DNA of 64,000 nt, from positions 1,386,337-1,450,336 of the forward strand of contig NZ_LMUP01000004.1 in NCBI RefSeq assembly GCF_009765875.1, read 5' to 3'. The notes beneath the pieces were generated by a model, which saw nothing but the letters and a program-made list of their open reading frames with translations, was not told where the DNA came from and made no database searches. This DNA comes from Pedobacter sp. L105 (GTDB lineage: Bacteria > Bacteroidota > Bacteroidia > Sphingobacteriales > Sphingobacteriaceae). Within the stretch, counting starts at the first letter, position 1. Every line of letters starts with the position of its first letter. The translations under genes were made by a program, and so were the position numbers. Positions 8,644-17,787 of the stretch are shown one piece after another.

Positions 8644-9047
8644 GGTTTATCGTAATAAGCGTTATAACTAATTTTTGGTGAGAGCCAGTGTAATAAAATC
8701 ACTCGTGAATAGCGATAATTGAATGGGGCAAGTAAAAAACAGCCACCAAAAATACAGGTGATGTATAACCATAAAGAATCAAACTCCAGATTACCACCAG
8801 AAAAGATGTAAGTTAAAATACCAACGGTGAGCATTTCAATAACATTCATGGCATAACTTACATACATGGATGCATAAAAATAGCCAGGCTCAATTTCAAA
8901 TCGCTGTCCGCAATGACTGCATATTTCATTAGTACGTTGAAAATTAAATCCATAAAGACTGCCGGTAAATATATCCCCTCTGCGGCAGTGCGGACACTTC
9001 CCGTTTACAATGGCATATAACTTTGACGTTTTCTCTATGAGGTCCAA
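8640..9047 (-). CDS. DUF983 zinc-ribbon membrane protein
   Basis: 135 aa. Two CxxC pairs (CPHCRRGDIF and CSHCGQRFE) form a zinc ribbon ahead of two membrane helices (about residues 60-85 and 95-115). The PGYFYASMYVSYAMN segment is typical of DUF983. Members usually sit near cytochrome oxidase genes and an assembly role is suspected, though not proven. Here it is 2 bp from a small cox-cluster membrane protein and overlaps the DUF2461 gene by 4 bp. Confidence 0.87.
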   Translation of the reverse strand: MDLIEKTSKLYAIVNGKCPHCRRGDIFTGSLYGFNFQRTNEICSHCGQRFEIEPGYFYASMYVSYAMNVIEMLTVGILTYIFSGGNLEFDSLWLYITCIFGGCFLLAPFNYRYSRVILLHWLSPKISYNAYYDKP

Positions 9048-9049
9048 TT

Positions 9050-9313
9050 CTATGAAGCTTTTGAAGTATGTGCTACACGGTATTTTTTATACCACAAAAT
9101 ACCCAGGCCGGCAAACATCAGATAAGGAATAGCCATCAGGTACATTACACCCGAATTTATCCCTTTAGCCTGCGTGTTACCATTCTTTACGCCCTGCTCG
9201 GCATTGATCGTACACATAGCACATTGTGCAGAAGCCGTGGTGATTCCTGTACCCGCAAATACAGCGACAAAAAGAATAAAAATGAGGACTATCTTTTTCA
9301 TAAAACTTTTCAT
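9050..9313 (-). CDS. Small exported/membrane protein with CxxC, cox-cluster associated
   Basis: 87 aa. A signal-like N-terminus (MKKIVLIFILFVAVFAGTGITTASAQ from the second Met) is followed by CAMC, a short polar stretch and one membrane helix (GVMYLMAIPYLMFAGLGILWY) with a basic end. The CxxC just after the likely signal cleavage would lie in the periplasm and could bind metal or take part in thiol exchange (inference). I do not know a named family for it, though small proteins of this plan are found beside oxidase assembly genes in Bacteroidota. Start could be residue 1 or 5. Confidence 0.65.
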   Translation of the reverse strand: MKSFMKKIVLIFILFVAVFAGTGITTASAQCAMCTINAEQGVKNGNTQAKGINSGVMYLMAIPYLMFAGLGILWYKKYRVAHTSKAS

Positions 9314-9426
9314 TATAATCAGTGCTCAGATAAGCTGCTGACGATTGGTTCAAATATACCGAATTAACAAATAAACAAACCTGTATTTACTTCAGTATAA
9401 AGTAAAAAGGATAATAACCTATAACG

Positions 9427-10029
9427 TTAAAAATTATAATAAGGTACGATCATCAGGTAAACAATAACCCCTGTAACGCAAACATACAGCCAGATAGGGT
9501 ACGACCATCTCACAATCTTGCGGTGACGTTCAATCTGCATGTTAAACCCTCTCAGAAAGCTGATCAGTACTAATGGAAGCACAATCACCGCCAGCATAAT
9601 ATGTGTAATCAAAATAATAAAATAGATCATCCTTGTTGACCCTACGGATGCCAGTTCAGCTGCTGAAAGAATGCCGTTGTGATCGATATCGCCATACCTT
9701 GTATCCTTCTCATATAAATGGAAAAGAATATAGAAAACAAGAAACAATGACGAAAGCACAAAAGTGATCACATTGGTAATCTTATGGGCTTGTATATTTC
9801 CTCTTTTGATGAAGATCAGTGAGATAATAAGTAATACAGAACAAACAGCATTGATTCCTCCAATAATATGGGGAAGCAGGTAAACAAATGAAGGGATCGT
9901 AGCAGGAGCAGGAATTAACTTCAATACAGTTACTACAATCAGCACTACCGCCGTCACAATCCAGATCAGGCGTAAAAATAGTTTATCGTTTATATTCATT
10001 TTTAATTTATCATTTAGATGAAAACTCAT
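9427..10029 (-). CDS. DUF420 membrane protein (CtaM-like) with EF-hand-like loop
   Basis: About 200 aa (190 if the second Met, at 9997-9999, is used). Five membrane helices and the ALNAV-like pattern HIIGGINAVCSVLLIISLIFI with conserved His residues identify DUF420, which is tied to oxidase assembly or heme A supply. An unusual polar loop between helices 3 and 4 contains DIDHNGILSAAE (residues 114-125), a full match to the 12-residue EF-hand calcium loop: D, D, N, G, I/L, S and E at positions 1, 3, 5, 6, 8, 9, 12. Lies 12 bp downstream of the SCO gene. Confidence 0.85.
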   Translation of the reverse strand: MSFHLNDKLKMNINDKLFLRLIWIVTAVVLIVVTVLKLIPAPATIPSFVYLLPHIIGGINAVCSVLLIISLIFIKRGNIQAHKITNVITFVLSSLFLVFYILFHLYEKDTRYGDIDHNGILSAAELASVGSTRMIYFIILITHIMLAVIVLPLVLISFLRGFNMQIERHRKIVRWSYPIWLYVCVTGVIVYLMIVPYYNF

Positions 10030-10041
10030 CTGTAAAAAAGC

Positions 10042-10758
10042 CTATATATCGCCATCCTTGGCTGTCCTTGCCCTGAGCTCTTCAGCTACCAATACCTTAA
10101 CCTCATCTTCCAGTTTAGCAAGGGCTTCCTGGTTAGTCGCATCGTAATAACCTCTGATACGGTGCTGCTGATCAAGGAGCACAAATAGATTACTGTAAAT
10201 GAATTTCTTCTCACCATGTTCAGTATCCTGGTGCAGATCTATAAACAGGCCTTTATTCACCCAGTTATAAACAGCTATGCTATCACCGGTCAGCAAATCC
10301 CATTTGCCCGCTTTTGCGTTTAACTTTTCCGCATAAGGTTTCAATACAGCAGGGTGATCTGTTACAGGATCAATGCTTAATCCAACAAAACGGATCATCA
10401 CATTTCTACTATAAGTATCTACATAAGAACGCATGGCTTTATTTGCATTCTCTACAGCAAAGTTATTCCCTTTGGTATAAAACAAATTCATGACGATGAT
10501 CCTTCCCCTGAAGCTCTTCCAGCTTACCGTATCAGCAAGCTGGTTAATAAACTTAAAGTCCGGCAGCTGATGGTAAATCGTATCAGGAATATGTTTACCA
10601 TGAAAAGTATGAAACGTTGCAGCAACTTGTTTAGGACCAAAAAAAGGTAGCTTTTTATACCTATTTTTACCCTGATGAACAAGTTCATAATATAAAAATC
10701 CCGGTACCGCTAAAATGGCTACCAGGATTAATACTTTTTTTATTGAAGCAAGCTTCAT
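10042..10758 (-). CDS. SCO1/SenC-family protein lacking the copper-binding cysteines
   Basis: 238 aa, one N-terminal membrane anchor (ILVAILAVPGFLYYEL) and a thioredoxin-like SCO domain (GRIIVMNLFYTKG, VMIRFVGLSIDPVTDHPAVLKPYAEKL, GKWDLLTGD, RIRGYYDAT). SCO proteins deliver copper to the CuA site of oxidase subunit II through a CxxxC motif and a later His. Here the CxxxC position (residues 97-101) reads GNNFA, and the whole protein has no cysteine; the usual His segment is KFIYSNLFVLLD. It therefore probably cannot bind copper in the known way. It overlaps the subunit IV gene by 4 bp, so it is kept in the operon and may act as a structural assembly factor (inference). Confidence 0.87.
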   Translation of the reverse strand: MKLASIKKVLILVAILAVPGFLYYELVHQGKNRYKKLPFFGPKQVAATFHTFHGKHIPDTIYHQLPDFKFINQLADTVSWKSFRGRIIVMNLFYTKGNNFAVENANKAMRSYVDTYSRNVMIRFVGLSIDPVTDHPAVLKPYAEKLNAKAGKWDLLTGDSIAVYNWVNKGLFIDLHQDTEHGEKKFIYSNLFVLLDQQHRIRGYYDATNQEALAKLEDEVKVLVAEELRARTAKDGDI

Positions 10759-11114
10759 GAATTAAAAGTCATATGGGTATGTAAATAACCACCTTCAGTT
10801 AACATCAGAACGATGAAGTAAAAGATAAATATAAATGCGAGTCCTAATGACAATTGTAATCCAGTTTTCTCAAACTTCATGTGCATAAAGAAAGCTACGA
10901 TATAATATGCTTTTAATAAAGTAAGCATGATATAAGCAACGTTTCCAGCCATACGCGGAACAATACCTTGTGGTAAAATTACCAGTGCAAGGATAAACTC
11001 AACAACAGTAATTCCTAAAAGAATAAAGAATACTGTCCATATTTTAGATTTGCTCAGGCCAGCATGCTCTTCATGCTCATGCTCTTCTGTATTTTGTACG
11101 TGATGTTCAGACAT
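10755..11114 (-). CDS. Cytochrome c oxidase subunit IV
   Basis: 119 aa. His/Glu-rich N-terminus followed by three membrane helices (IWTVFFILLGITVVEFILALVI, AYIMLTLLKAYYIVAFFMHMKFE, LQLSLGLAFIFIFYFIVLML). The KAYYIVAFFMHMKFE segment is the hallmark of the prokaryotic subunit IV family. Small stabilising subunit of the terminal oxidase. Follows the subunit III gene after 19 bp and overlaps the SCO gene. Confidence 0.92.
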   Translation of the reverse strand: MSEHHVQNTEEHEHEEHAGLSKSKIWTVFFILLGITVVEFILALVILPQGIVPRMAGNVAYIMLTLLKAYYIVAFFMHMKFEKTGLQLSLGLAFIFIFYFIVLMLTEGGYLHTHMTFNS

Positions 11115-11133
11115 AATAATATTTTTTAAAGAA

Positions 11134-11841
11134 TTAAACTAAATAGAAGAAGGTAAATACGAATACCCAAACCAAATCAACAAAGTGCCAGTATAAACCA
11201 ACTTTTTCTACCATTAAATAATGACCACGTCTTTCAAAAACTCCGTTTATAGTCATACATAAAATAATAATATTGATGATTACCCCACTAAATACGTGAA
11301 ATCCGTGGAAACCTGTAATCGTAAAGAATAAGTTTGCAAATTGCTGTGCAGATACATCAGATACCGGTCCGGTAAAAAACTCTTTCAACTTCTCAGGGGT
11401 AGGAATATGTCCCCACCAAAATCCTTCACTGTGTAAATGGTTCCATTCTAAAGCCTGACAGCCAAGGAACATAAATCCACCAATAATAGTAGCGATCATC
11501 CAGCCTACAACTTGACTTTTAGCCTTTCTGTGACCAGCTTCAACAGCCAATACCATAGTCACCGAACTCATGATCAGGATAAAGGTCATAATACCTACAA
11601 ATACAAGTGGTGCTCCTGATTCCTTAATACCAGGAATAGACTGGAAAACCTTGTCCGGATTTGGCCAGGTAAATTTTGAAAAACGCTGCGCTCCGTAATA
11701 AACTAATAAGGAAGAGAAAGTAAACGCATCAGATAGTAAGAAAAACCACATCATTAGTTTTCCATATTCTATCGACCATGGTGAACGGCCGCCACTCCAT
11801 GGAGTAGTCTTTACCTGATCTAATTGTGATAATGAATCCAT
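11134..11841 (-). CDS. ctaE: Cytochrome c oxidase subunit III
   Basis: 235 aa with five to seven membrane helices. Family landmarks include KLMMWFFLLSDAFTFSSLLVYYGAQRF, the GFHGFHVFSGVIIN segment and the ending WHFVDLVWVFVFTFFY. Non-catalytic core subunit that supports proton pumping and oxygen supply. It is the larger of two adjacent subunit III-type genes; the other is directly upstream in the transcript. Confidence 0.94.
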   Translation of the reverse strand: MDSLSQLDQVKTTPWSGGRSPWSIEYGKLMMWFFLLSDAFTFSSLLVYYGAQRFSKFTWPNPDKVFQSIPGIKESGAPLVFVGIMTFILIMSSVTMVLAVEAGHRKAKSQVVGWMIATIIGGFMFLGCQALEWNHLHSEGFWWGHIPTPEKLKEFFTGPVSDVSAQQFANLFFTITGFHGFHVFSGVIINIIILCMTINGVFERRGHYLMVEKVGLYWHFVDLVWVFVFTFFYLV

Positions 11842-11871
11842 TTTAATAATTGTAATAGTATGTTAAAGAGT

Positions 11872-12462
11872 CTAACTGTTCAAAAGTAAAAAAACATAAA
11901 GATATATCCATAATATATCTATAAAATGCCAAAATATAGAGGCGATTTCTATGCGAAAAACTGCATTTTCTGAAGAAACCTTACGATATGCCCCCAAAAG
12001 GCTGCTGGCGATAAAACAGAGGCCGGCAAAAATATGGAGTAAGTGCATTCCGGAAACAATATAAATAACAGAAATTGCCGCATTATTATTCACCAGCGTA
12101 GCGCCGCTACGGTATAAAGCCGACCATGCATCTACCTGCAAATAACCAAAAACCAGGCCTAAAGCCAGGGTTACCCATAAAAATATTTTCTGTGTCTGGA
12201 TATTATGGTTACGTACCGCTTTAGCTGCGAAGAACAGACAAATGCTGCTCAATATCAGCACCGCTGTACTGTACATAAATACCTCAGGAAGCACTAAACC
12301 GTGTCCTTTACCCTTGGATGCCGCAAACACAATGTAATAACTGGTGAACCCTCCAAACATGATTGTTGAAGAGACCACAAAGAGCCAGAGAATAAACTTT
12401 TTAGCTTTGAAAGAAGATGAAATTTCAGGGCTCATCTCTTCCTGCTTCAATGTATGTACCAT
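11872..12462 (-). CDS. Heme-copper oxidase subunit III (second, shorter copy)
   Basis: 196 aa from the ATG at 12460-12462; a GTG six bases upstream overlaps the ctaB stop and is a possible alternative. Five membrane helices with SGMHLLHIFAGLCFIASSLLG and FWHFIDILWIYLYVFLLL, both typical of subunit III. It differs strongly from the copy at 11134-11841, so it is an old paralogue and not a recent duplication. Two tandem subunit III proteins are usual in Bacteroidota oxidase clusters. Confidence 0.9.
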   Translation of the reverse strand: MVHTLKQEEMSPEISSSFKAKKFILWLFVVSSTIMFGGFTSYYIVFAASKGKGHGLVLPEVFMYSTAVLILSSICLFFAAKAVRNHNIQTQKIFLWVTLALGLVFGYLQVDAWSALYRSGATLVNNNAAISVIYIVSGMHLLHIFAGLCFIASSLLGAYRKVSSENAVFRIEIASIFWHFIDILWIYLYVFLLLNS

Positions 12463-12467
12463 AATCA

Positions 12468-13370
12468 CTATTTACCTATAAAATCAAATAATAAAATCAA
12501 TTGCACCATCGGTATATAAAAGAAAGAACAGAACATCACCTTCCGTGCGCTGTCTATATCTAATTTCACCAATAGTTTTAATGCCAGCCAGGCAAATATC
12601 AATCCCGCAATTAAGGAAAAACCGGCAATATAATATCCGCCGAAATGGTATAACGTAGGGAGGAAACTAACAGGAATTAGTACCAGTGTGCTTAAGAAAA
12701 CAAACCAGGCACTCACCTTATCCCTTTTTTTACTTGGTAACAACCTGAAACCAGCCTTGGCATAATCTTCATCCAACACCCAGGCAATGGCCCAGAAATG
12801 AGGAAACTGCCATACAAACTGCACTAAAAAGAGTATACCTGCAATTTCATAATCCACCGGAAGGAAATGACGAATATGGCCTAATGCGGCCAGATAACCA
12901 ATCAGCGGTGGCAAAGCACCAGGTATGGCACCAACAAAAACTGCAATTGGCGTCTTGCGCTTTAACGGCGTATACACAAAAGCATATAACAAAATAGAAA
13001 ACACAGATAACAACCCTGTTTCCAGGTTCAGCTTACCCAAAAGCCATGTACCTAGCATGCCCATGATCAAGCCCAATACCAAACCTTGTCCTGTAGTCAT
13101 TCTGCCAGCAGGCATAGGACGGTCTTTGGTCCGTGTCATCAACTTATCCAGGTCGACCTCAATGATCTCATTAAAGCAATTGGCAGCAGCCGTGACCAGA
13201 AAACCACCAGCTACCAGAATACCCCAGTTACCCCAGTCTATAGAAGGTACTTCACCTCTTGCCACCTGCATCCTTGAACCAATTAAAAAAGTAATTGACG
13301 CAGAGAAAACAACCAGGAAAGTAAGCCTGAATTTGATGAGTTTAGATAGATCTGAAAAAAATAACTTCAA
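12468..13370 (-). CDS. ctaB: Protoheme IX farnesyltransferase (heme O synthase)
   Basis: 300 aa UbiA-family prenyltransferase with about eight or nine membrane helices. The first Asp-rich motif NCFNEIIEVDLDKLMTRTKDRP and a second region with VQFVWQFPHFWAIAWVLDEDYAKAG are diagnostic of CyoE/CtaB. It adds farnesyl to heme B to make heme O, the substrate of heme A synthase encoded just upstream (17 bp gap). Its stop codon abuts the start of the shorter subunit III gene. Confidence 0.96.
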   Translation of the reverse strand: MKLFFSDLSKLIKFRLTFLVVFSASITFLIGSRMQVARGEVPSIDWGNWGILVAGGFLVTAAANCFNEIIEVDLDKLMTRTKDRPMPAGRMTTGQGLVLGLIMGMLGTWLLGKLNLETGLLSVFSILLYAFVYTPLKRKTPIAVFVGAIPGALPPLIGYLAALGHIRHFLPVDYEIAGILFLVQFVWQFPHFWAIAWVLDEDYAKAGFRLLPSKKRDKVSAWFVFLSTLVLIPVSFLPTLYHFGGYYIAGFSLIAGLIFAWLALKLLVKLDIDSARKVMFCSFFYIPMVQLILLFDFIGK

Positions 13371-13387
13371 TTTTTATTTGTTTAATA

Positions 13388-14446
13388 TTATTGACGATAG
13401 GTGTTAGTTCTGTTGACCAGCAGGTAAAGATAAAACTGAAGGGTAAACAGTACTGTTGAGAACACTAAATGTATAACCTGAGCAAAAGGAGGCAGGGCAA
13501 AGTTAGACAATAATAGCCCACTTGCAATCTGAATTACTAAAACCAGCACGATTGAATTGCCCAATCTTAACTCAGTTGCCTTACCTCCGAACTTGTCCAT
13601 CACAAACTGGTAAACAAACACATTGATCACCACTACCAATACAGCCAGATCACGGTGATAAGAAAAAACGTTGCCGATTTGTCCTACCCAGCTATCCCTG
13701 TGCTGATATAACAAATGCTTGGATAAAGCATCTATCGCTTCCCTAACTTCTGTACCCAGCGTAATCTGCATCACACTTAAAATAATAGCCAGAAGAACCA
13801 GTACCTTTAACCAGATTACCTTTGATATGATCACCATATCCTGCTTATACAATCTGCTGGCATAATAGTACGTATAAACCAGGATAGCCAGTATCACTAA
13901 AGCTAAAAGCGTATGCAGTGTAACCACCCAGGCTAAAAGGTTAGTAGAAACAACTATCGAACCCAGCCAGGCCTGAAAACCTACTACAATTAAATTAACA
14001 AGGCTCAAAACGATGATCCTTTTGGCTTTGCCTTTATACATAAAAGACATTACCGTCAATCCCAGCAATAAAAATCCTGTAATCGCACCGGTTAAACGGT
14101 TAACATACTCTGTCCAGGTTTTAGCAGCATTAAAAGATTCTGGTACGGTGATCGACAGATCGTGACGGATACTATCTGCCACGTCGGTCTTGCCCATTTT
14201 ATCCAGCAACTTCGCAAACCGCTCATTCTTTGCCACCCTGGAGGCAACGTACTTCTCTTTATAATCCTTCGGCAGCTGATCTACAGATGTAGGAGGAACA
14301 TATTGATCAAAACACTTTGGCCAATCCGGACAGCCCATACCAGAACCAGTGCTCCGCACTACTCCACCCGCAAGGATAAGTACCAGCGTTACAACTATAG
14401 TGATCAGGTTAAGCCGGATAAATCTAATTTCAGATTTAGGAACCAT
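13388..14446 (-). CDS. ctaA: Heme A synthase (COX15/CtaA)
   Basis: 352 aa, eight membrane helices in two four-helix halves. The extracellular loop CPDWPKC near residue 40 carries the conserved Cys pair of the family, and GGVVRSTGSGMGCPDWP and EYVNRLTGAI contain conserved Arg/Glu/His sites. Converts heme O to heme A for the terminal oxidase. First gene after the terminator that follows subunit I, so it may begin its own transcript; no perfect TTTG/TAnnTTTG pair was found in the 87-bp gap. Confidence 0.95.
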   Translation of the reverse strand: MVPKSEIRFIRLNLITIVVTLVLILAGGVVRSTGSGMGCPDWPKCFDQYVPPTSVDQLPKDYKEKYVASRVAKNERFAKLLDKMGKTDVADSIRHDLSITVPESFNAAKTWTEYVNRLTGAITGFLLLGLTVMSFMYKGKAKRIIVLSLVNLIVVGFQAWLGSIVVSTNLLAWVVTLHTLLALVILAILVYTYYYASRLYKQDMVIISKVIWLKVLVLLAIILSVMQITLGTEVREAIDALSKHLLYQHRDSWVGQIGNVFSYHRDLAVLVVVINVFVYQFVMDKFGGKATELRLGNSIVLVLVIQIASGLLLSNFALPPFAQVIHLVFSTVLFTLQFYLYLLVNRTNTYRQ

Positions 14447-14461
14447 TGTGGGTTTTTGATT

Positions 14462-14513
14462 AAAAAAAATGAGGTTATCGATTTAAGTATATACTCAAGC
14501 AGATAACCTCATT
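14462..14513 (-). terminator. Intrinsic terminator after oxidase subunit I
   Basis: On the minus strand AATGAGGTTATC (14502-14513) pairs with GATAACCTCATT (14468-14479) across a 22-nt loop and is followed by a run of T (A-run at 14462-14468 on the plus strand). It separates the act-cox II/I transcript from ctaA. Confidence 0.75.
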
Positions 14514-14533
14514 GTATATTTTAAAGAACGATG

Positions 14534-16432
14534 TTAGTGAAACTCCGCGTTAACTTTGGTAGGATTATTTTTTGCATCCCACTCTCTTTGTATACGCTCA
14601 GATTCAGCATTACCTTCAAAGTCGTGCGGCATATTAGACATCATTGTTTCAGAATAAGGAACAGTCTGAGGAATAAAATCTTCTTCAGCACCAGGCTTAC
14701 TGTAATCATATGGCCAGCGGTGTACTGTTGGAATTTCTCCCGGCCAGTTACCATGGATATGCTCAACAGGTGTAGTCCATTCTAATGTATTGGCTTGCCA
14801 AGGGTTTTGTGTAGCTACTTTACCTTTAAATATAGAGTAGAAGAAGTTAAACAGAAACGCCACCTGAACTAAGGCTGCAACAATTGCAGACCAGGTAACA
14901 AAAATGTTTACCGTTACCCATTTTTGCATGAATTCAAATTCAGTAAAAGCATAATAACGACGTGGTACACCATCCAAACCTAAGAAGTGAAGCGGGAAGA
15001 ACACCAGGTAAGCACATATAAAGGTTACCCAGAAGTGCAGGTATCCTAGTTTAGCATCCATCATTCTGCCGAACATTTTAGGGAACCAGTGATATACACC
15101 GGCAAGCATACCAAATATAGCTGCTGATCCCATTACCAGGTGGAAGTGGGCAACAACGAAGTAGGTATCATGTAAGTTGATATCCAGTGAGGCATTTCCT
15201 AAGAAAATACCGGTTAAACCACCAGAGATAAAGAAAGAAACCATACCAATAGCAAACAGCATCGCAGGAGTAAACCTGATATTACCGCGCCACAGTGTAG
15301 CCAGATAGTTAAAAGTTTTAACGGCAGATGGTACAGCAATGATCAGCGTCGTGATCATAAATACACCACCCAATAATGGGTTCATCCCCGTTACAAACAT
15401 ATGGTGACCCCATACGATGAAGGACAGAACAGTAATACCAATCAGTGAATAAACCATTGCATGGTAACCAAAAATCGGTTTTCTTGAGTTTACAGAGATA
15501 ACCTCTGATGAAATACCCAATGCAGGCATGATTACGATATACACCTCAGGGTGACCCAGGAACCAGAACAAATGCTCCCATAAAATTGGGGAACCACCTT
15601 CATTAGGTAATACCTGGCTGCCCATTACGATATCAGATAAATAGAAACTTGTACCAAAACTACGGTCAAAGATCATTAATACTACACCGGCAACCAACAC
15701 AGGGAAAGATAAAACTCCCAGAACAGCTGTAAGGAAGAAAGCCCAGATAGTCAAAGGCATTTTCCAAAGGTCCATACCTTTAGTACGCATGTTTAATACA
15801 GTACTTACATAGTTGATACCACCCATTAATTGGGAAGCAACAAACATGACCATACTCACCAGCCATAAGGTCATTCCTAATCCTGATCCCGGTATAGCTT
15901 TTGGTAAAGCAGATAGCGGAGGGTAGATTGTCCAACCAGCACTTGCAGGACCTGTTTCGATAAAGAATGAACTCATCATGATGATACAGGCAATAAAGAA
16001 GAACCAGTATGATAACATGTTCATGAATGGCGAGGCCATATCCCGTACCCCAAGTTGAAGCGGGATCAGTAAATTACTAAAAGTACCGCTTAATCCTGCT
16101 GTCAGTACAAAGAATACCATGATGGTACCATGTATGGTAACCAGTGCAAGGTAAAACTCCGGTTTGATCCTTCCACCTTCAGCCCATTTTCCTAAAAAGG
16201 TTTCCAAAATAGGAAAACTCTTATCTGGCCAGGCCAGTTGGATACGGAATAGAATAGACAATCCCATTGCAATAACCGCCATAATAATACCAGTTATTAA
16301 AAACTGTTTAGCGATCATTTTGTGATCCTGGCTAAATATGTATTTAGTTATGAAAGATTGTTCGTGATGCCCATGAGCGTGATCGTCATGGTGATCGTTG
16401 TGATGTGTATCGTTTAATGTTATAGTTGACAT
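14534..16432 (-). CDS. ctaD: Cytochrome c oxidase subunit I
   Basis: 632 aa catalytic subunit with twelve core membrane helices plus extensions. The His-rich N-terminus (HHNDHHDDHAHGHHEQ) is followed by the core, which shows LGHPEVYIVIMPALG with the CuB His, the cross-linked Tyr and the type A1 Glu, then WGHHMFVTG with two more CuB ligands, and VAHFHLVMG with the heme ligands. Reduces oxygen to water and pumps protons. Gap of 20 bp to subunit II upstream; a terminator follows. Confidence 0.97.
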   Translation of the reverse strand: MSTITLNDTHHNDHHDDHAHGHHEQSFITKYIFSQDHKMIAKQFLITGIIMAVIAMGLSILFRIQLAWPDKSFPILETFLGKWAEGGRIKPEFYLALVTIHGTIMVFFVLTAGLSGTFSNLLIPLQLGVRDMASPFMNMLSYWFFFIACIIMMSSFFIETGPASAGWTIYPPLSALPKAIPGSGLGMTLWLVSMVMFVASQLMGGINYVSTVLNMRTKGMDLWKMPLTIWAFFLTAVLGVLSFPVLVAGVVLMIFDRSFGTSFYLSDIVMGSQVLPNEGGSPILWEHLFWFLGHPEVYIVIMPALGISSEVISVNSRKPIFGYHAMVYSLIGITVLSFIVWGHHMFVTGMNPLLGGVFMITTLIIAVPSAVKTFNYLATLWRGNIRFTPAMLFAIGMVSFFISGGLTGIFLGNASLDINLHDTYFVVAHFHLVMGSAAIFGMLAGVYHWFPKMFGRMMDAKLGYLHFWVTFICAYLVFFPLHFLGLDGVPRRYYAFTEFEFMQKWVTVNIFVTWSAIVAALVQVAFLFNFFYSIFKGKVATQNPWQANTLEWTTPVEHIHGNWPGEIPTVHRWPYDYSKPGAEEDFIPQTVPYSETMMSNMPHDFEGNAESERIQREWDAKNNPTKVNAEFH

Positions 16433-16452
16433 AATGCGCTATTCCAGTATAA

Positions 16453-17721
16453 TTATTTTTTTAAAGCCGGTTTGTTCATTGCTACAGCAGAAGAATCTTT
16501 TTTAGGAGCTTTTGCTGTACTATCAGCTGGTGCTCCTGCCGCAGGTGCTGCTGCTGGTTCTGCTACTAAAGGTAAGTTAAATTGTTTCCTCAAATCATTG
16601 TTCACGATCTTAGGAAGTTTAGCAACCCAGGCATCATATTCAGCCTGAGAAACAACTCTAACCACTTTTTGCATGTTATAGTGACCAGATCCACAAATTT
16701 TTGAGCAATAAAAAAGGAATTTAAAACCCGGATCATTAACTTTAGTCTGCATATCAGCTGTAGTAATGGTTGGCGTAAATTCAAAGTAAGAAGTCATACC
16801 AGGAACACAGTTTAACTGAACCCTAAAGTGAGGCATATAGAAACTATGTACAACATCTTTACTGGTTAAGATTAACCGTACTGGTTTATTAACAGGGATA
16901 ACCAATTCATCAGCAAGTTCATCATCCAGGTTATTTTTGTCTTTGAAATCCATTCCCAGAGCATTTGTTCCGGTAATCAATTTATAGTTTTTTAATCCTA
17001 CAACCCCATCAGCTCCCGGATAACGGATTGTCCATAAGAACTGCTGTGATGTAATTTCTATACTTAAAGGTTTGTGATTAGGATCTTCAATTTTGAAAAA
17101 TATAGATCTCCAGGTTAAGAAGCCCATTAATACCAGTACAGTAAGGACTAAAGCAGGAACAATTGTCCAGATACGCTCTAATGCATTATTATGTGGGTAA
17201 TAGTATGCTTTTCTTTTACCTGTGTTTTTGTAGAAATAAGAGAAAAGGAATAAAGTAATGTGTGTTCCTATAAATACAATGGTAGTCAGGATCAGTGTAA
17301 TGTTAAACATCTGGTCGATCTTCTTTCCATGCTCGGATGCCGCATCCGGAAGGATCATATTTCCATGAACCGTATATTCAAAATAAACACCGTACAGCCC
17401 TACAAGTAAGAAAAGTACAAAGATGACACCATTAACTGTGTTCCAGTTGATGCCAGCTGGTTTATCCTGAGCCTCACGCGTCAATTCATATACCCGTAAT
17501 GCTTTACCTAAAATTGCTATAAACAAGCAAGCCAGTAAAAATAGCATGGCATAGAATGCTACCGATTTATAAATTGGAACCATATCGATCGGTTTCGCGA
17601 CGGCCGAAGCGGCAGCACCGGCGGCAGCTTCTTGTGCAAATGCGCTGGTATTTGCAAACACGGTAACAATTACTGCCAGGGCCGCTATTGTCTTATTGCT
17701 TATAAATTTTCTTAAACTCAT
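16453..17721 (-). CDS. coxB: Cytochrome c oxidase subunit II
   Basis: 422 aa, longer than usual. N-terminal signal (MSLRKFISNKTIAALAVIVTVFANTSAFAQ), an extra membrane helix, then the two-helix hairpin and a periplasmic cupredoxin domain. The CuA site is VVHSFYMPHFRVQ (His) and CSKICGSGHYNM, giving both Cys, the last His and the Met; Lys stands where Glu is common. The C-terminal 45 residues are Ala/Pro/Lys-rich (AEPAAAPAAGAPADSTAKA), low complexity, with no heme-binding CxxCH. Accepts electrons from the ACIII/cytochrome c domains encoded upstream. Confidence 0.95.
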   Translation of the reverse strand: MSLRKFISNKTIAALAVIVTVFANTSAFAQEAAAGAAASAVAKPIDMVPIYKSVAFYAMLFLLACLFIAILGKALRVYELTREAQDKPAGINWNTVNGVIFVLFLLVGLYGVYFEYTVHGNMILPDAASEHGKKIDQMFNITLILTTIVFIGTHITLFLFSYFYKNTGKRKAYYYPHNNALERIWTIVPALVLTVLVLMGFLTWRSIFFKIEDPNHKPLSIEITSQQFLWTIRYPGADGVVGLKNYKLITGTNALGMDFKDKNNLDDELADELVIPVNKPVRLILTSKDVVHSFYMPHFRVQLNCVPGMTSYFEFTPTITTADMQTKVNDPGFKFLFYCSKICGSGHYNMQKVVRVVSQAEYDAWVAKLPKIVNNDLRKQFNLPLVAEPAAAPAAGAPADSTAKAPKKDSSAVAMNKPALKK

Positions 17722-17787
17722 TTTCTTAAAAGTAGTACGATGTACCTCTACTATCCTATTAATTTATATACTCTCTAACCCCAAAAA

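Noticed and set aside
11134..12462. Two subunit III genes as a recent duplication
   Set aside because: They differ throughout apart from family motifs and the pair is usual in Bacteroidota.
12925..13407. A 160-codon plus-strand frame opposite ctaB
   Set aside because: It is antisense to a clear gene and its frame is held open by the codon bias of ctaB.
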